This document shows positions 30,213 to 38,916 of a DNA stretch of 64,000 nucleotides, one piece after another. The notes below the pieces were generated by a model. It had not been told where the DNA came from, searched no databases, and saw nothing but the letters and a program-made list of their open reading frames with translations. The stretch comes from Staphylococcus sp. IVB6240 (GTDB lineage Bacteria; Bacillota; Bacilli; Staphylococcales; Staphylococcaceae): positions 1,984,001-2,048,000 of the forward strand of contig NZ_CP094718.1 of the NCBI RefSeq assembly GCF_025558425.1, read 5' to 3'. The translations under genes were made by a program, and so were the position numbers. Numbering within the stretch: position 1 is the stretch's first letter; each line of letters starts with the position of its first letter.

Positions 30213-31340
30213 ATGGTAAACCAACATTGGGCACAAAAAGTTGTAAAAAAAGTAGCAACAATTATTAAGAAGAACGTTCAAGTTACAAATCGAAGTGGGC
30301 AAATTATTGCGACAACCAATTCTAAACGTCTTGGTGAAATTCATCATGCCGCCTTGCATTCTATTCAGCGTCATTTACCGATTGAGATTGAGGAGCAAGA
30401 TTTAAACTTTTGGAAAGTGAAAGCACCAGGTATTATTCTGCCTTTCGAATATCATGATAAAACATATGGTGCACTGATTATTTCCGGGCCACCTGAAGAG
30501 ATAAGGGAGTACGCTCATATCCTTAAAATCTCTGCAGAATTTATTCTTGAACAAGAATTTGAACGTGCTACTCGATTCAAAAATGAAATGTCCCGAATAC
30601 AAACACTCTCGAATATTTTATTTAATACAGAAAATACCGTACATAGTTATAATCGCAAACAAATTGTGGAATCGCTTGGTTTAAATAGTAGACTTGCTGT
30701 GGCGACGATTTCTATTAATAGTACAAGTAAGTCTAAGCTACAAGCATTGAAAAGTATACTGGACAACTGGCAACTCCACGATGATGATTTACTCGAACTC
30801 ACACCACAAGAACTTGTATTCGTCTTTAAAGCTAATACCAACCGTGGAAACACACTGGAAGAACTTAAACGCTTTATTCAGAAGTCAATGGAAGATGATT
30901 TATTTGAACGTACTGTGATTACGCTGGGAGATTTTAATACAGGTATTAAAGGGTTAATCCAATCCTATAAAGAGGCAAAAGCACTTAAGAATTTGATAGT
31001 GTCATCGAATCAAACTGAAGGATTATATATTTATAAAGAGTATGAATTGGAACTTATTGGTCAAAATATTAAGCATTACACACCAGATATGGAGACATCG
31101 CTTATCGCCAATTATCATAAGCTTGTTTCTTTTGGTGGCGACAAATATCTGAATAAAACTGTAGAAGCCTACTTTAAAAATCATGGTAAGCTTGTGAAAA
31201 CAGCCAATGACCTTTTTATACATCGTAACACGCTCAATTATCGCATAAAAAAAATCCATGAAATCACAGGTTGGGATCCCAATACGATTGATGGCATCGT
31301 GTTATTGCGCATGGCACAATATCTCTATAAAAGACGATAG
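30213..31340 (+). CDS. CdaR/PucR-type transcriptional regulator
   Basis: A 375-residue protein with an N-terminal sugar-diacid recognition domain (QVTNRSGQIIATTN at about 21-34, then LPFEYHDKTYGALIISG) and a C-terminal PucR-type helix-turn-helix (LVKTANDLFIHRNTLNYRIKKI, about 330-352). CdaR of E. coli activates glucarate, galactarate and glycerate genes. In this window a glycerate kinase and GudP-like permease are the obvious candidates for targets, though they are 27 kb away. The ribosome site AGGGGGAG is 10 bases before the ATG. Divergent from the surface protein gene, which it might also control. Confidence 0.85.
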   Translation: MVNQHWAQKVVKKVATIIKKNVQVTNRSGQIIATTNSKRLGEIHHAALHSIQRHLPIEIEEQDLNFWKVKAPGIILPFEYHDKTYGALIISGPPEEIREYAHILKISAEFILEQEFERATRFKNEMSRIQTLSNILFNTENTVHSYNRKQIVESLGLNSRLAVATISINSTSKSKLQALKSILDNWQLHDDDLLELTPQELVFVFKANTNRGNTLEELKRFIQKSMEDDLFERTVITLGDFNTGIKGLIQSYKEAKALKNLIVSSNQTEGLYIYKEYELELIGQNIKHYTPDMETSLIANYHKLVSFGGDKYLNKTVEAYFKNHGKLVKTANDLFIHRNTLNYRIKKIHEITGWDPNTIDGIVLLRMAQYLYKRR

Positions 31341-31347
31341 CAAGTTG

Positions 31348-31380
31348 AAACCGAGACACTTTACGAAGGGTCTCGGTTTT
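31348..31380 (+). terminator. terminator of the cdaR-like gene
   Basis: Stem AAACCGAGAC / GTCTCGGTTT with T-rich tail. The remaining bases to 31766 show no supported gene. Confidence 0.8.
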
Positions 31381-31742
31381 CTCTATGATTAATTCTTTAC
31401 TAATTATCGAGCAGTAATATGCAGATATAGCCTTATGCGTTGATACTCAATGAACAAAGCATTCACTTCCTACTGATCAATATATGCTTTGCCATAACGC
31501 CTACACCAATGAGTATTATTCCACACTTAGACGATTATCCAACTATTTTTTATATGAATGCAAAAATTATATATAGTGCACAATACAATAGTTTAAAAAC
31601 TTTATTTTCAAGGCTTTTAAAAGTTTCACTAATTTGTGCTATTTTTCTCATTTTAGTCATCTGCACAAAAGGATTGTAATATGTAATTAAAGGTTAAGGT
31701 TTAAACATGCTTTTTCGCTATGATCATCAAATCTCTTAAATT

Positions 31743-31772
31743 TTATCATTCTTCTCCTTTTTTCGTTATAAT
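31743..31772 (+). promoter_or_regulatory. promoter of the small membrane protein gene
   Basis: -10 TATAAT (31767-31772) with a weak -35 TTATCA (31743-31748), 18-base spacing. Confidence 0.5.
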
Positions 31773-31794
31773 ACGACTTATTAGGAGCGATAAT

Positions 31795-32187
31795 ATGAGA
31801 AAACTAAACGAGTTCATTTACAATTTATTTCAACGTGTCGGAACACATGTGATGAAAATCATTTTTGCGATAAGTGGTATTATTCTTGTCCTATTCTTAG
31901 CGATGGGAACTATTATTCCTGAATTGAATCGCCACGTCTATGAAGGAAAGATTGTTGAAAAATACGCTAAAAATCATACGATGACCACTGGTACAACACG
32001 CTATATTGTTATTCAGCAAGGACAAACGAAAACAACAATTGAAAATAATGATATCTTATTACATGGCAAATTCAATAGCAAAGATATCCAACAATCACTA
32101 CGCGAAGGCCAGAAAGTTAAAGTATATACGATTGGCTTTGATGCACCAAAGTTTGGAATGCATCCAAACCTATATCACATTGAATAG
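31795..32187 (+). CDS. hypothetical membrane-anchored protein
   Basis: 130 residues from ATG 31795 (MRKLNEFIYN), preferred because AGGAG is 9 bases upstream; an upstream ATG at 31720 precedes the promoter. One membrane helix at about residues 20-42 (IIFAISGIILVLFLAMGTII), then a small outside domain of about 85 residues rich in beta-type sequence. No family recognised. Monocistronic with its own promoter and terminator. Confidence 0.65.
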   Translation: MRKLNEFIYNLFQRVGTHVMKIIFAISGIILVLFLAMGTIIPELNRHVYEGKIVEKYAKNHTMTTGTTRYIVIQQGQTKTTIENNDILLHGKFNSKDIQQSLREGQKVKVYTIGFDAPKFGMHPNLYHIE

Positions 32188-32195
32188 CCATTGAA

Positions 32196-32240
32196 AAACT
32201 GAAATGAAGACCTATCAGAAGGCTTTCATTTCAGTCTTTT
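32196..32240. terminator. bidirectional terminator
   Basis: Arms ACTGAAATGAA / TTCATTTCAGT between convergent genes. Confidence 0.8.
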
Positions 32241-32244
32241 TATA

Positions 32245-32631
32245 TTATACAGTTTCAAAGGTATCAATCCATTTACGAACAGCAGGCGCAATTCTTGTAT
32301 GATCTGCAATATGCACCCAATCAATATTCGTAATTTCAGCATCAATATGGATACGTGACCAATCAATAGGAACATGTGTCCGAAAACCATTTAGCTCCGT
32401 TAATTCACCTTCTTGTGGATAGGCAGGACCAACGACAGTCCCAATATATTCCAACTGATCTTCCAACAATATCAACTGTAACTCTTCTTTTAACTCACGA
32501 ACAAGTGCTGTTTCGAGTGATTCTCCTTGTTCTATTTTACCGCCTGGAAAGTACAGCTTTTCTCTATTTCTCACTTGTACTAATCGCAAGTAGTCCCCTT
32601 TTCTTTCGACTAAACAGACACAACGAATCAT
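32245..32631 (-). CDS. Nudix hydrolase
   Basis: 128 residues. The Nudix box is clear: GGKIEQGESLETALV-RELKEELQL (G-x5-E-x7-RE-x2-EE), with the second conserved Gly replaced by Leu. Such small enzymes hydrolyse nucleoside diphosphate derivatives, e.g. oxidised dNTPs; the substrate cannot be told. It follows the FAD oxidoreductase gene by 54 bases on the same strand and may be cotranscribed. Confidence 0.85.
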   Translation of the reverse strand: MIRCVCLVERKGDYLRLVQVRNREKLYFPGGKIEQGESLETALVRELKEELQLILLEDQLEYIGTVVGPAYPQEGELTELNGFRTHVPIDWSRIHIDAEITNIDWVHIADHTRIAPAVRKWIDTFETV

Positions 32632-32685
32632 TTGTTACACTCCCATCCAATATTTTAATGACATATATAGCATAACATAACGATC

Positions 32686-33843
32686 TTACATTGCTTTTTT
32701 CATATTCTTTTGTTCTTGTACGAAAACTTCGCCAATACGTTGTGCTGCCATACGTCCACCCATAATATTGCGCGCAAATGGCCCGAGTTCTAAGTCTGCC
32801 AACATGCCTGACACATAGATATTTGGCACCCATTCAAGTGATGTCGTTAATACTGGGAAGCCAGCCATTATCTGTGCATCATCACGTTTCATAATTGATT
32901 GAATCAATGGTTGTTGCATCAAGTCCATCTTAAACCCAGTTGCTAAATAAATACCATCATAAGCGACAGATGTATCCTCTGTATGAATTTGATGATTTTC
33001 TATTTTAGTAATCGGTGTTTCATGTATGATTAACTCCCCAGCATCTTGAGCATGCATGAGTTTCATATAAATTTCTTTTGGCATTGATCCTTTATGACGT
33101 TCTTGGCAGTTAATTTCGGCGCGTTTAGACAAGTCTTTCTCACATTGAAAACCGCGCATATTCTTAGGGCCTAACCAGCCTGGATCGGCATCAAAATCAA
33201 AAACTTCTAATGACTTTTTCACCCATAAATGAATCGGTTCAGCACGTTTTTCACCTAATAATTTAATGACTAAATGTGCAGCTGAAATGCCACTACCAAT
33301 GACATGAGAAGCCATTTTTTGGTCATCAAAATTTCTTTGGTGAATATGTTGCACATCTGGTTGATTTATATACATATCTGGTAAGTAAGGTGTGCGATGT
33401 GTCCCCATTGCAAGTACAACATGACACGCTTTCATTATCTGCCCATTATCTAATGTCACTTCCCAATGATTATCCTTTTGTTCTATATCTACAGCCTCTT
33501 GATGAATATGCGTATCTTCCAATGTATACGCCTCTACCCATTTGTCTGTATGATCAAAAAACATATCCAGTCTTGGACGTTGGTACTGTCCAATCATCGC
33601 TTGTGCATACTGTTGTTGTTTCGCAAACTTTTTAAGATCAAAGGGTTCAGGATGACAATGATGTACTAGTGGTGATCTTAAGTACGGCATACTGAGACGA
33701 GACGTTTGCATCTTAAAGTTCCCCATCAATTTTTCATGTGGATCAATCATTGCTAATTGTTCAACAGGCAAACCTAAATAGCGTAATTGTAAGCCAATCG
33801 TTGTGGCATGGACGCCTCCACCTATAATAAGCCATTCATACAT
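32686..33843 (-). CDS. FAD/NAD(P)-dependent oxidoreductase, monooxygenase-like
   Basis: 385 residues from ATG 33843 (MYEWLIIGGGVHA), which has AGAGGG 8 bases upstream; the longer reading at 33870 lacks one. Two dinucleotide-binding motifs: FAD site GGGVHATTIG (8-17) and NAD(P) site IGSGISAAHL in the middle (about 190). The arrangement, with YLRSPLVHHCHPEPFDL after the first, resembles flavin N-hydroxylating monooxygenases of the SidA/IucD group or related FMO-like proteins. A Fur-box-like site lies upstream, so an iron-linked role is plausible but unproven. Confidence 0.75.
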   Translation of the reverse strand: MYEWLIIGGGVHATTIGLQLRYLGLPVEQLAMIDPHEKLMGNFKMQTSRLSMPYLRSPLVHHCHPEPFDLKKFAKQQQYAQAMIGQYQRPRLDMFFDHTDKWVEAYTLEDTHIHQEAVDIEQKDNHWEVTLDNGQIMKACHVVLAMGTHRTPYLPDMYINQPDVQHIHQRNFDDQKMASHVIGSGISAAHLVIKLLGEKRAEPIHLWVKKSLEVFDFDADPGWLGPKNMRGFQCEKDLSKRAEINCQERHKGSMPKEIYMKLMHAQDAGELIIHETPITKIENHQIHTEDTSVAYDGIYLATGFKMDLMQQPLIQSIMKRDDAQIMAGFPVLTTSLEWVPNIYVSGMLADLELGPFARNIMGGRMAAQRIGEVFVQEQKNMKKAM

Positions 33844-33883
33844 AATGATAACCCTCTCTCTAAATCGCAATAATTACGTTTTA

Positions 33884-33898
33884 TGATAATGGATATCA
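33884..33898. promoter_or_regulatory. Fur-box-like site upstream of the FAD oxidoreductase
   Basis: TGATAATGGATATCA matches the 7-1-7 Fur dyad TGATAATnATTATCA at all but two positions. It overlaps a possible -35 (TTGATA on the minus strand). Confidence 0.5.
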
Positions 33899-33937
33899 AT
33901 TAATATGACAAGTAAGTTTATAAGAGAAATTTTCTAC

Positions 33938-33974
33938 TAAAAAAGCCGTTTACCGATTCATTCAGTAAACGACT
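33938..33974 (-). terminator. terminator of the SDR gene
   Basis: Stem AGTCGTTTAC / GTAAACGGCT followed by T6 on the minus strand. Confidence 0.75.
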
Positions 33975-34003
33975 CAAAAAGAATAAAGATTTTTGTTACG
34001 TTA

Positions 34004-34885
34004 TTAGACGATTGGTGCGCCACCTGTAATACCATATACTTGGCCAGTAATAAAGCTACCACTTTCAGATGCAAGTAAGACATATACATCTGCTAATTCA
34101 ACAGGTTGTCCCGCACGTTGTAATGGTTGGTTTTTACCAAAGTTTGGAATACGCTCTTGTGGTTGTCCACCACAGATTTGTAATGGTGTCCAAACAGGAC
34201 CTGGTGCGACAGCGTTTACACGAATACCTTTAGGCCCTAATTGCGTAGCTAATCCTTTAGCTAATGATACGTTACAAGATTTTGTCATCGCATAATCCAA
34301 TAGATGCGGACTTGGTTTCACCGCTTGGATAGATGATGTTAAGATAATGCTCGCACCTGGTTCAAGATAGTTCAACGCCTCTTGAATTGAGTAAACAGTT
34401 GAGAATACATTGACTTCAAATGTATCAGTCAATTGTTTAGGATCTAACTTTTGAATGTCATATTCGAATTGTTGCATACCAGCATTCAATACGAGAATAT
34501 CTAGACCGCCTAATTGTTCATGGGCATCTTTTACCATTTGACGTGCATAGTCTGCATCACGTAAGTCACCTGGTAATAAGACTGCTTTTTGTCCTGCTGC
34601 CTCGATCACTTCTTTCACATCTTCGGCATCTGCTTGCTCATCTGGATGATATGCAATCGCAACATCTGCGCCTTCTTTTGCATATGCAATCGCTGCGGCA
34701 CGTCCAATACCTGAGTCGCCACCTGTGACAAGTGCTTTTTTACCGACTAATTTTTCAGCACCGCGATAAGATGTTTCCCCACAATCAGGAACGGGTGTCA
34801 TCTCGCGTTGAATACCTGGATAAGGTTGTGGTTGTTGTTCGTACGTATCGTGAAAATATTGTGTTAATGGATTTTGGCTAGACAT
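34004..34885 (-). CDS. short-chain dehydrogenase/reductase, general-stress type
   Basis: 293 residues from ATG 34885 (MSSQNPLTQYFHD), supported by AAAGAGG 8 bases before. Classical SDR: cofactor site TGGDSGIGRA, NAG in LVLNAGMQ, catalytic Ser in ILTSSIQ and YAMTK. The long N-terminal extension (about 45 residues with PYPGIQREM) is typical of the YdaD/GSP39/YhxD-YghA group, induced by stress in Bacillus. Substrate unknown. Confidence 0.85.
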   Translation of the reverse strand: MSSQNPLTQYFHDTYEQQPQPYPGIQREMTPVPDCGETSYRGAEKLVGKKALVTGGDSGIGRAAAIAYAKEGADVAIAYHPDEQADAEDVKEVIEAAGQKAVLLPGDLRDADYARQMVKDAHEQLGGLDILVLNAGMQQFEYDIQKLDPKQLTDTFEVNVFSTVYSIQEALNYLEPGASIILTSSIQAVKPSPHLLDYAMTKSCNVSLAKGLATQLGPKGIRVNAVAPGPVWTPLQICGGQPQERIPNFGKNQPLQRAGQPVELADVYVLLASESGSFITGQVYGITGGAPIV

Positions 34886-34933
34886 GATAAAAACCTCTTT
34901 TCCTATTATGTTCTCTTTCAAAGTATCAAAAAA

Positions 34934-34967
34934 ACTCAGAAAAGCAAAACAACTTGCTTTTCCGAGT
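34934..34967 (-). terminator. terminator of the DAACS symporter gene
   Basis: Arms ACTCGGAAAAGCAA / TTTTGCTTTTCTGAGT followed by T7 on the minus strand. The SDR promoter must lie inside or just after it. Confidence 0.75.
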
Positions 34968-34978
34968 GGAATACTCGC

Positions 34979-36127
34979 TTATTCTGTGTACTTTTTACCT
35001 AAACGATCGACAATAGCTGAAATTGCACCATCACCTGTTACGTTAGTTGCTGTACCAAAGCTATCTTGTGCCATATACAATGCAATCATTAAACCAATGG
35101 CCGCTTCATTAAAGCCTAGGATTGAACCTAAAATACCACTTGCTGCCATCACTGAGCCACCTGGAACACCTGGTGCTGCAATCATAATAATACCAAGCAT
35201 AAAGATAAATCCAATCATTGTTGGAACACTTACTAATGATAAGCTAGGTAGTACGACCATTGCTGCTACTGAACAGCTGACTAATGTAATCGTAGAACCT
35301 GATAAGTGAATTGTTGCCAGTAACGGCACACTGAAGTCCGCTACTGCTGGTGTCACATCATTTTTCTTCGCTTGTCTCAATGTCACTGGAATCGTTGCCG
35401 CACTACTCATTGTACCTAATGCTGTGAAATAAGATGGTAACATTGTTTTTAAGAGTACCAGTGGACTTTTCTTATTCAGTACACCTGCCACAACATATAA
35501 TACTGTTAACCATACCCAGTGCATGATAATCGCAATAATTAATACGATACCAAAGACTTTTAGGATACTCATTACTGTCCCTTGTGCTGTCATCTCTGCA
35601 AAGATTGTCGCAATGTAGAATGGTAAGAATGGAATGATAATCTTTTCAATTAATACTTCTACAATGCGTTGACCTTCATCGATTAACTTAATCATCGTGA
35701 AAGCTTCAACTTTGTGCGCAATAATACCAAATGCAAATGCTGTAATCAATGCTGTTAATACACCCATTAATGGATCAAATTCAAATGAGAAGAACGCTTC
35801 AATTTCAGGTGCTTCCCCCGGCACTTTACCACTTGATGCGATGATTGGCATTAAATTATATGCAACTGTTAGTGCCATTAATCCTGCTAAAATTGTTGAT
35901 GTATAAGCCACACCTACTGTCATACCTACAAGTCGTCCTGACCCTTTGCCTAGCGATGTAATACCAGAAGCAATAAAGAAAAAGATAATCAATGGAATCA
36001 TATAGTTAATGATTTGTCCAAAGACACCTTTTACTGTTACAAGAATTTTATTGAGAATTTCAATATCTAACATCCCAATTAAAATACCTGCCACAATCCC
36101 TAATAATAACTTCCCAATTAGCTTCAT
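34979..36127 (-). CDS. dicarboxylate/amino acid:cation symporter (DAACS family)
   Basis: 382 residues from ATG 36127 (MKLIGKLLLG), with GGAGGGAG 8 bases before; a longer reading to 36205 has no such site. Family features: serine-rich SSAATIPVTL hairpin 1, AAPGVPGGSVMAASGI hairpin 2, and GTATNVTGDGAI near the C-terminus, where Asp binds substrate/sodium. It is shorter than typical GltP/GltT (about 420). Imports glutamate, aspartate, serine/threonine or cystine; exact substrate unclear. Confidence 0.85.
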   Translation of the reverse strand: MKLIGKLLLGIVAGILIGMLDIEILNKILVTVKGVFGQIINYMIPLIIFFFIASGITSLGKGSGRLVGMTVGVAYTSTILAGLMALTVAYNLMPIIASSGKVPGEAPEIEAFFSFEFDPLMGVLTALITAFAFGIIAHKVEAFTMIKLIDEGQRIVEVLIEKIIIPFLPFYIATIFAEMTAQGTVMSILKVFGIVLIIAIIMHWVWLTVLYVVAGVLNKKSPLVLLKTMLPSYFTALGTMSSAATIPVTLRQAKKNDVTPAVADFSVPLLATIHLSGSTITLVSCSVAAMVVLPSLSLVSVPTMIGFIFMLGIIMIAAPGVPGGSVMAASGILGSILGFNEAAIGLMIALYMAQDSFGTATNVTGDGAISAIVDRLGKKYTE

Positions 36128-36606
36128 CGGTTTGTCTCCCTCCATAACCTTGTCTATGTAATTAAAATACACTTTAAATATATGTGCTTTTGTTATATAT
36201 TGCATTAAATTGTTTGAAAAATCAATATATTATTTGAATTTATTTTAATTTTATTTATATTTTTAGTACACATGACAAAAACACGAGGAGTATCATTCCA
36301 GAGGTTAGAAATATTATTTTATAAGGGTCTTTTTACAACATGATAACCATTGTACTCGTGGTGCGGACAACTACATACTTTATAGCGTCTCAAAATGCTT
36401 CACGATTTATATGATTCTTACCTTTAATATTATATTCATAAAATATTGGGACACTTTTATAATATTACCTCTTTTACACGATATACCTTCCCACCACACC
36501 ATCATACATCCAAAGTTGGAGTCCTTGTCGCTACTAAAGACTAATGTATCTGTATGGCACACCTTGTAAAATAGAAGCATATTATTCATAAAAGGAGTTG
36601 ACCTTT
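36128..36606. other. intergenic region without recognised gene
   Basis: About 480 AT-rich bases between the divergent DAACS gene and a small membrane protein gene. It must contain both promoters, but I see no strong -35/-10 pair, repeat or hairpin worth naming. Confidence 0.4.
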
Positions 36607-36813
36607 ATGCGTGTCATCATCAGAGCTGTATTAGCTATTGGCATTCTTTTCTTAATTGCCAATTATCTAGCGGATGACAATCCCATTGCATTAGCAGAAA
36701 CAAAAGATGTCTTACTATCACAGGAACCGATACAACAATTCTTAAATAGCAAGGCGATACAAGATATTCAAAACTTCGAACTAGACGACGTGATGCCTTC
36801 CGATTTATTTTAA
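36607..36813 (+). CDS. small hypothetical secreted or membrane protein
   Basis: 68 residues from ATG 36607 (MRVIIRAVLAIG) with AAAGGAG 9 bases upstream. A hydrophobic helix (about residues 4-20) looks like a signal peptide or anchor; then an acidic tail of about 45 residues (ETKDVLLSQEPIQQF...ELDDVMPSDLF). No family recognised. Own terminator. Confidence 0.6.
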   Translation: MRVIIRAVLAIGILFLIANYLADDNPIALAETKDVLLSQEPIQQFLNSKAIQDIQNFELDDVMPSDLF

Positions 36814-36817
36814 ATTA

Positions 36818-36861
36818 AAAAAATCCGCACACTTTGATATTTCAAAATGTATGGATTTTTT
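36818..36861. terminator. bidirectional terminator
   Basis: Imperfect stem AAAATCCgcACACTTTGA / TTCAAAATGTatGGATTTTTT between convergent genes. Confidence 0.7.
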
Positions 36862-38070
36862 CTATTTTAATGCTGGTTTTAATAAAACACGCGTTAAAAC
36901 CATTAATACGAGTAGTAAAATAATCGTTGTACCAAGGACAATGCTGTAAGGTATCACACTTTCTGGACCTTGCACACCAATTAATGGGGCGACCGAACTA
37001 CCAAGTACGAATTGGAAAAGTCCAAGTAAACTTGAAGCACTTCCACTTCCACCTGTTCTTGCTTGCATAGCGAGTGAATAAGCAAGTGGTCCAATCGCTG
37101 TTACTGGTGCGACACATAGCATAAATCCAACAATAAGTAGTATTAAAGGTAAATGAAGTAATAATACTGTGATCACAAGTGCTGCTCCTATCACCTGAAT
37201 AACAATAAATCCTGCAAGTACGTTTAATTGATCATAAAAACGCAATAAAATATTAGCAACTTGGCTCGAAATAATTAAACCGATACCTGTTAAGACCATT
37301 AACATACTAAAATTTTGCGGTGATAAACCATATACATTTTGTGTAATGAATGGTGCACCTGCCCCGTAGCTAAAGATCATAATATACGTCACACCTTGTA
37401 AAAACATCGGTACAAGGAAGTGTGGCGTCTTCAATAAACGACCAAAATCTTTAAAAATGTCACCAAAATTGTCGTGTGCTTCATGCGTTGTATTCAATGT
37501 TTTCATCTTAGGATGCGTTAATACCACTAAGAACATAACAGCACCAATTACTGCCAGTGCAACAAAGATAGCTCTCCATTCAGCTACTGTTAAAATAAGT
37601 GCGCTCACTAATGGTGCTAAAATAGAAATAATACCATTAACGACCATTAATGCGGTAAAGAATCGGCTCAAAATTTCACCGTGATACAGTTCTGCCACTG
37701 TTGCACGCGCAATCACAATGGCACCACCACCTGCTAAACCTTGTACTAAACGAGCTGCTATAAATAACGTCACACTACTACTAACTGCACTTGCTAATGA
37801 AGCAATAATGACTAGCGACAAGATCGTTAAAATAAGTGGTTTTCGAGGTACACGGTCTGCAATGACACCGAATATAAATTGGCCAAATGCAATACCGATC
37901 ATTGCAATCGATAAAGTTAACTGCACTTGTGACGTTGATGTCCCCATATCTTGCTGAACAAGTGGCAATGCAGGGCTATACATATCTGACAACATTGGCC
38001 CGAATGCTGTCATCGCCCCTAATAATACAATAAATGATAAGTGTGATAAATTAATCTTTGATTTCATCAT
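36862..38070 (-). CDS. Bcr/CflA family drug exporter (MFS)
   Basis: 402-residue 12-helix transporter. The DHA1 Bcr/CflA signature is clear: MYSPALPLVQQDMGTSTSQVQLTLS near the N-terminus and RLVQGLAGGGAIVIARA in helix 4. Related proteins expel bicyclomycin, chloramphenicol or sulfonamides; substrate here unknown. A GGGGAA ribosome site precedes ATG 38070. Confidence 0.88.
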   Translation of the reverse strand: MMKSKINLSHLSFIVLLGAMTAFGPMLSDMYSPALPLVQQDMGTSTSQVQLTLSIAMIGIAFGQFIFGVIADRVPRKPLILTILSLVIIASLASAVSSSVTLFIAARLVQGLAGGGAIVIARATVAELYHGEILSRFFTALMVVNGIISILAPLVSALILTVAEWRAIFVALAVIGAVMFLVVLTHPKMKTLNTTHEAHDNFGDIFKDFGRLLKTPHFLVPMFLQGVTYIMIFSYGAGAPFITQNVYGLSPQNFSMLMVLTGIGLIISSQVANILLRFYDQLNVLAGFIVIQVIGAALVITVLLLHLPLILLIVGFMLCVAPVTAIGPLAYSLAMQARTGGSGSASSLLGLFQFVLGSSVAPLIGVQGPESVIPYSIVLGTTIILLLVLMVLTRVLLKPALK

Positions 38071-38110
38071 ATAAAGTTCCCCATATCTTTCTTAATCTCT
38101 AAATGCTATT

Positions 38111-38725
38111 TTACTTTTTCTGAACAACTGCACGCAAATAGGCGGCATTCCCATCTTTAATCTTCAGTGGTAAGCCGATAAAGCGATACTGTCCTGCTGT
38201 TACATCATCTAATCGTAAATTTTCGATATGGTACATTTGATGACTTGCTAAACGATGATGATTGTCTAATGTTTCGGAATCTAGCGTATCAACTGAAGGG
38301 ATATCAACCCCAATCACTTGTATCCCAATTTCTGCTAAATAGTCAATCGCCTCTCCCGATAACGTTGTAATGACAGATGGAAAAGTAGTCGGATCAGATA
38401 CTGTGCGTGTTTTCAACAATAGAATGGTACCTTCAATCTGTTGTTGTACCAAATCTTCCCGGGTAATGAACGTCCTATCCGTAAATGATAGTAATGTTGC
38501 ATCACCTATTAAACGTTGCACATCTATTTGATCAACAGTCCAACCTTCATCGGAGACATGTTTTGCGGCATCAATATGTGTCCCAATATGGTTACTGCCC
38601 TTGATTTCAGCGATATTGGCACTGCCATTTTCTGCTTTCGTTGTAAAATAGTGCAGCTTAAAAGCAGGGTCTCCAGGCCATGGTGCAATCGTTTCTTCTA
38701 ATGTATGTGTAATATCCACCCACAT
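38111..38725 (-). CDS. cyclase family protein, KynB-like
   Basis: 204 residues from ATG 38725 (MWVDITHTLEE), with AAAGAGG 8 bases before. The metal-binding motif NHIGTHIDAAKH (HxGTHxDxxxH) and PGDPAF near the N-terminus mark the cyclase/arylformamidase family. KynB hydrolyses N-formylkynurenine in tryptophan breakdown. No other kynurenine-pathway gene is visible, so another amide or lactone substrate is possible. Downstream on the same strand, 41 bases away, is the Bcr/CflA exporter. Confidence 0.8.
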   Translation of the reverse strand: MWVDITHTLEETIAPWPGDPAFKLHYFTTKAENGSANIAEIKGSNHIGTHIDAAKHVSDEGWTVDQIDVQRLIGDATLLSFTDRTFITREDLVQQQIEGTILLLKTRTVSDPTTFPSVITTLSGEAIDYLAEIGIQVIGVDIPSVDTLDSETLDNHHRLASHQMYHIENLRLDDVTAGQYRFIGLPLKIKDGNAAYLRAVVQKK

Positions 38726-38828
38726 GATCATCACCTCTTTTCCAAAATATCTTATGTATAAGAGTAAACGCCTAAAGCTATATTGACAACATAAATTTTA
38801 ATAAAAGTTTAAAATTTTTATATATGAC

Positions 38829-38889
38829 AAAAGACGTGCTACAAAAATCTTTGTTCTCACTCAAAGACTTTATTGTAACACGTCTCTTT
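38829..38889 (-). terminator. hairpin terminator of the alpha/beta hydrolase gene
   Basis: Interrupted long stem AAAAGACGTG...TACAA / TTGTAACACGTCTCTTTT. Confidence 0.65.
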
Positions 38890-38916
38890 TCCTTTTCTAT
38901 ATTCGTAACTTATGAA

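Noticed and set aside
31440..31679. 79-codon open frame between cdaR-like and the small membrane protein gene
   Set aside because: Starts with TTG without ribosome site and has no recognisable content apart from one hydrophobic segment.
32245..33843. Siderophore biosynthesis cluster around the FAD monooxygenase-like gene
   Set aside because: No NIS synthetase, NRPS or ornithine/lysine-modifying gene is next to it; neighbours are a Nudix hydrolase and an SDR.
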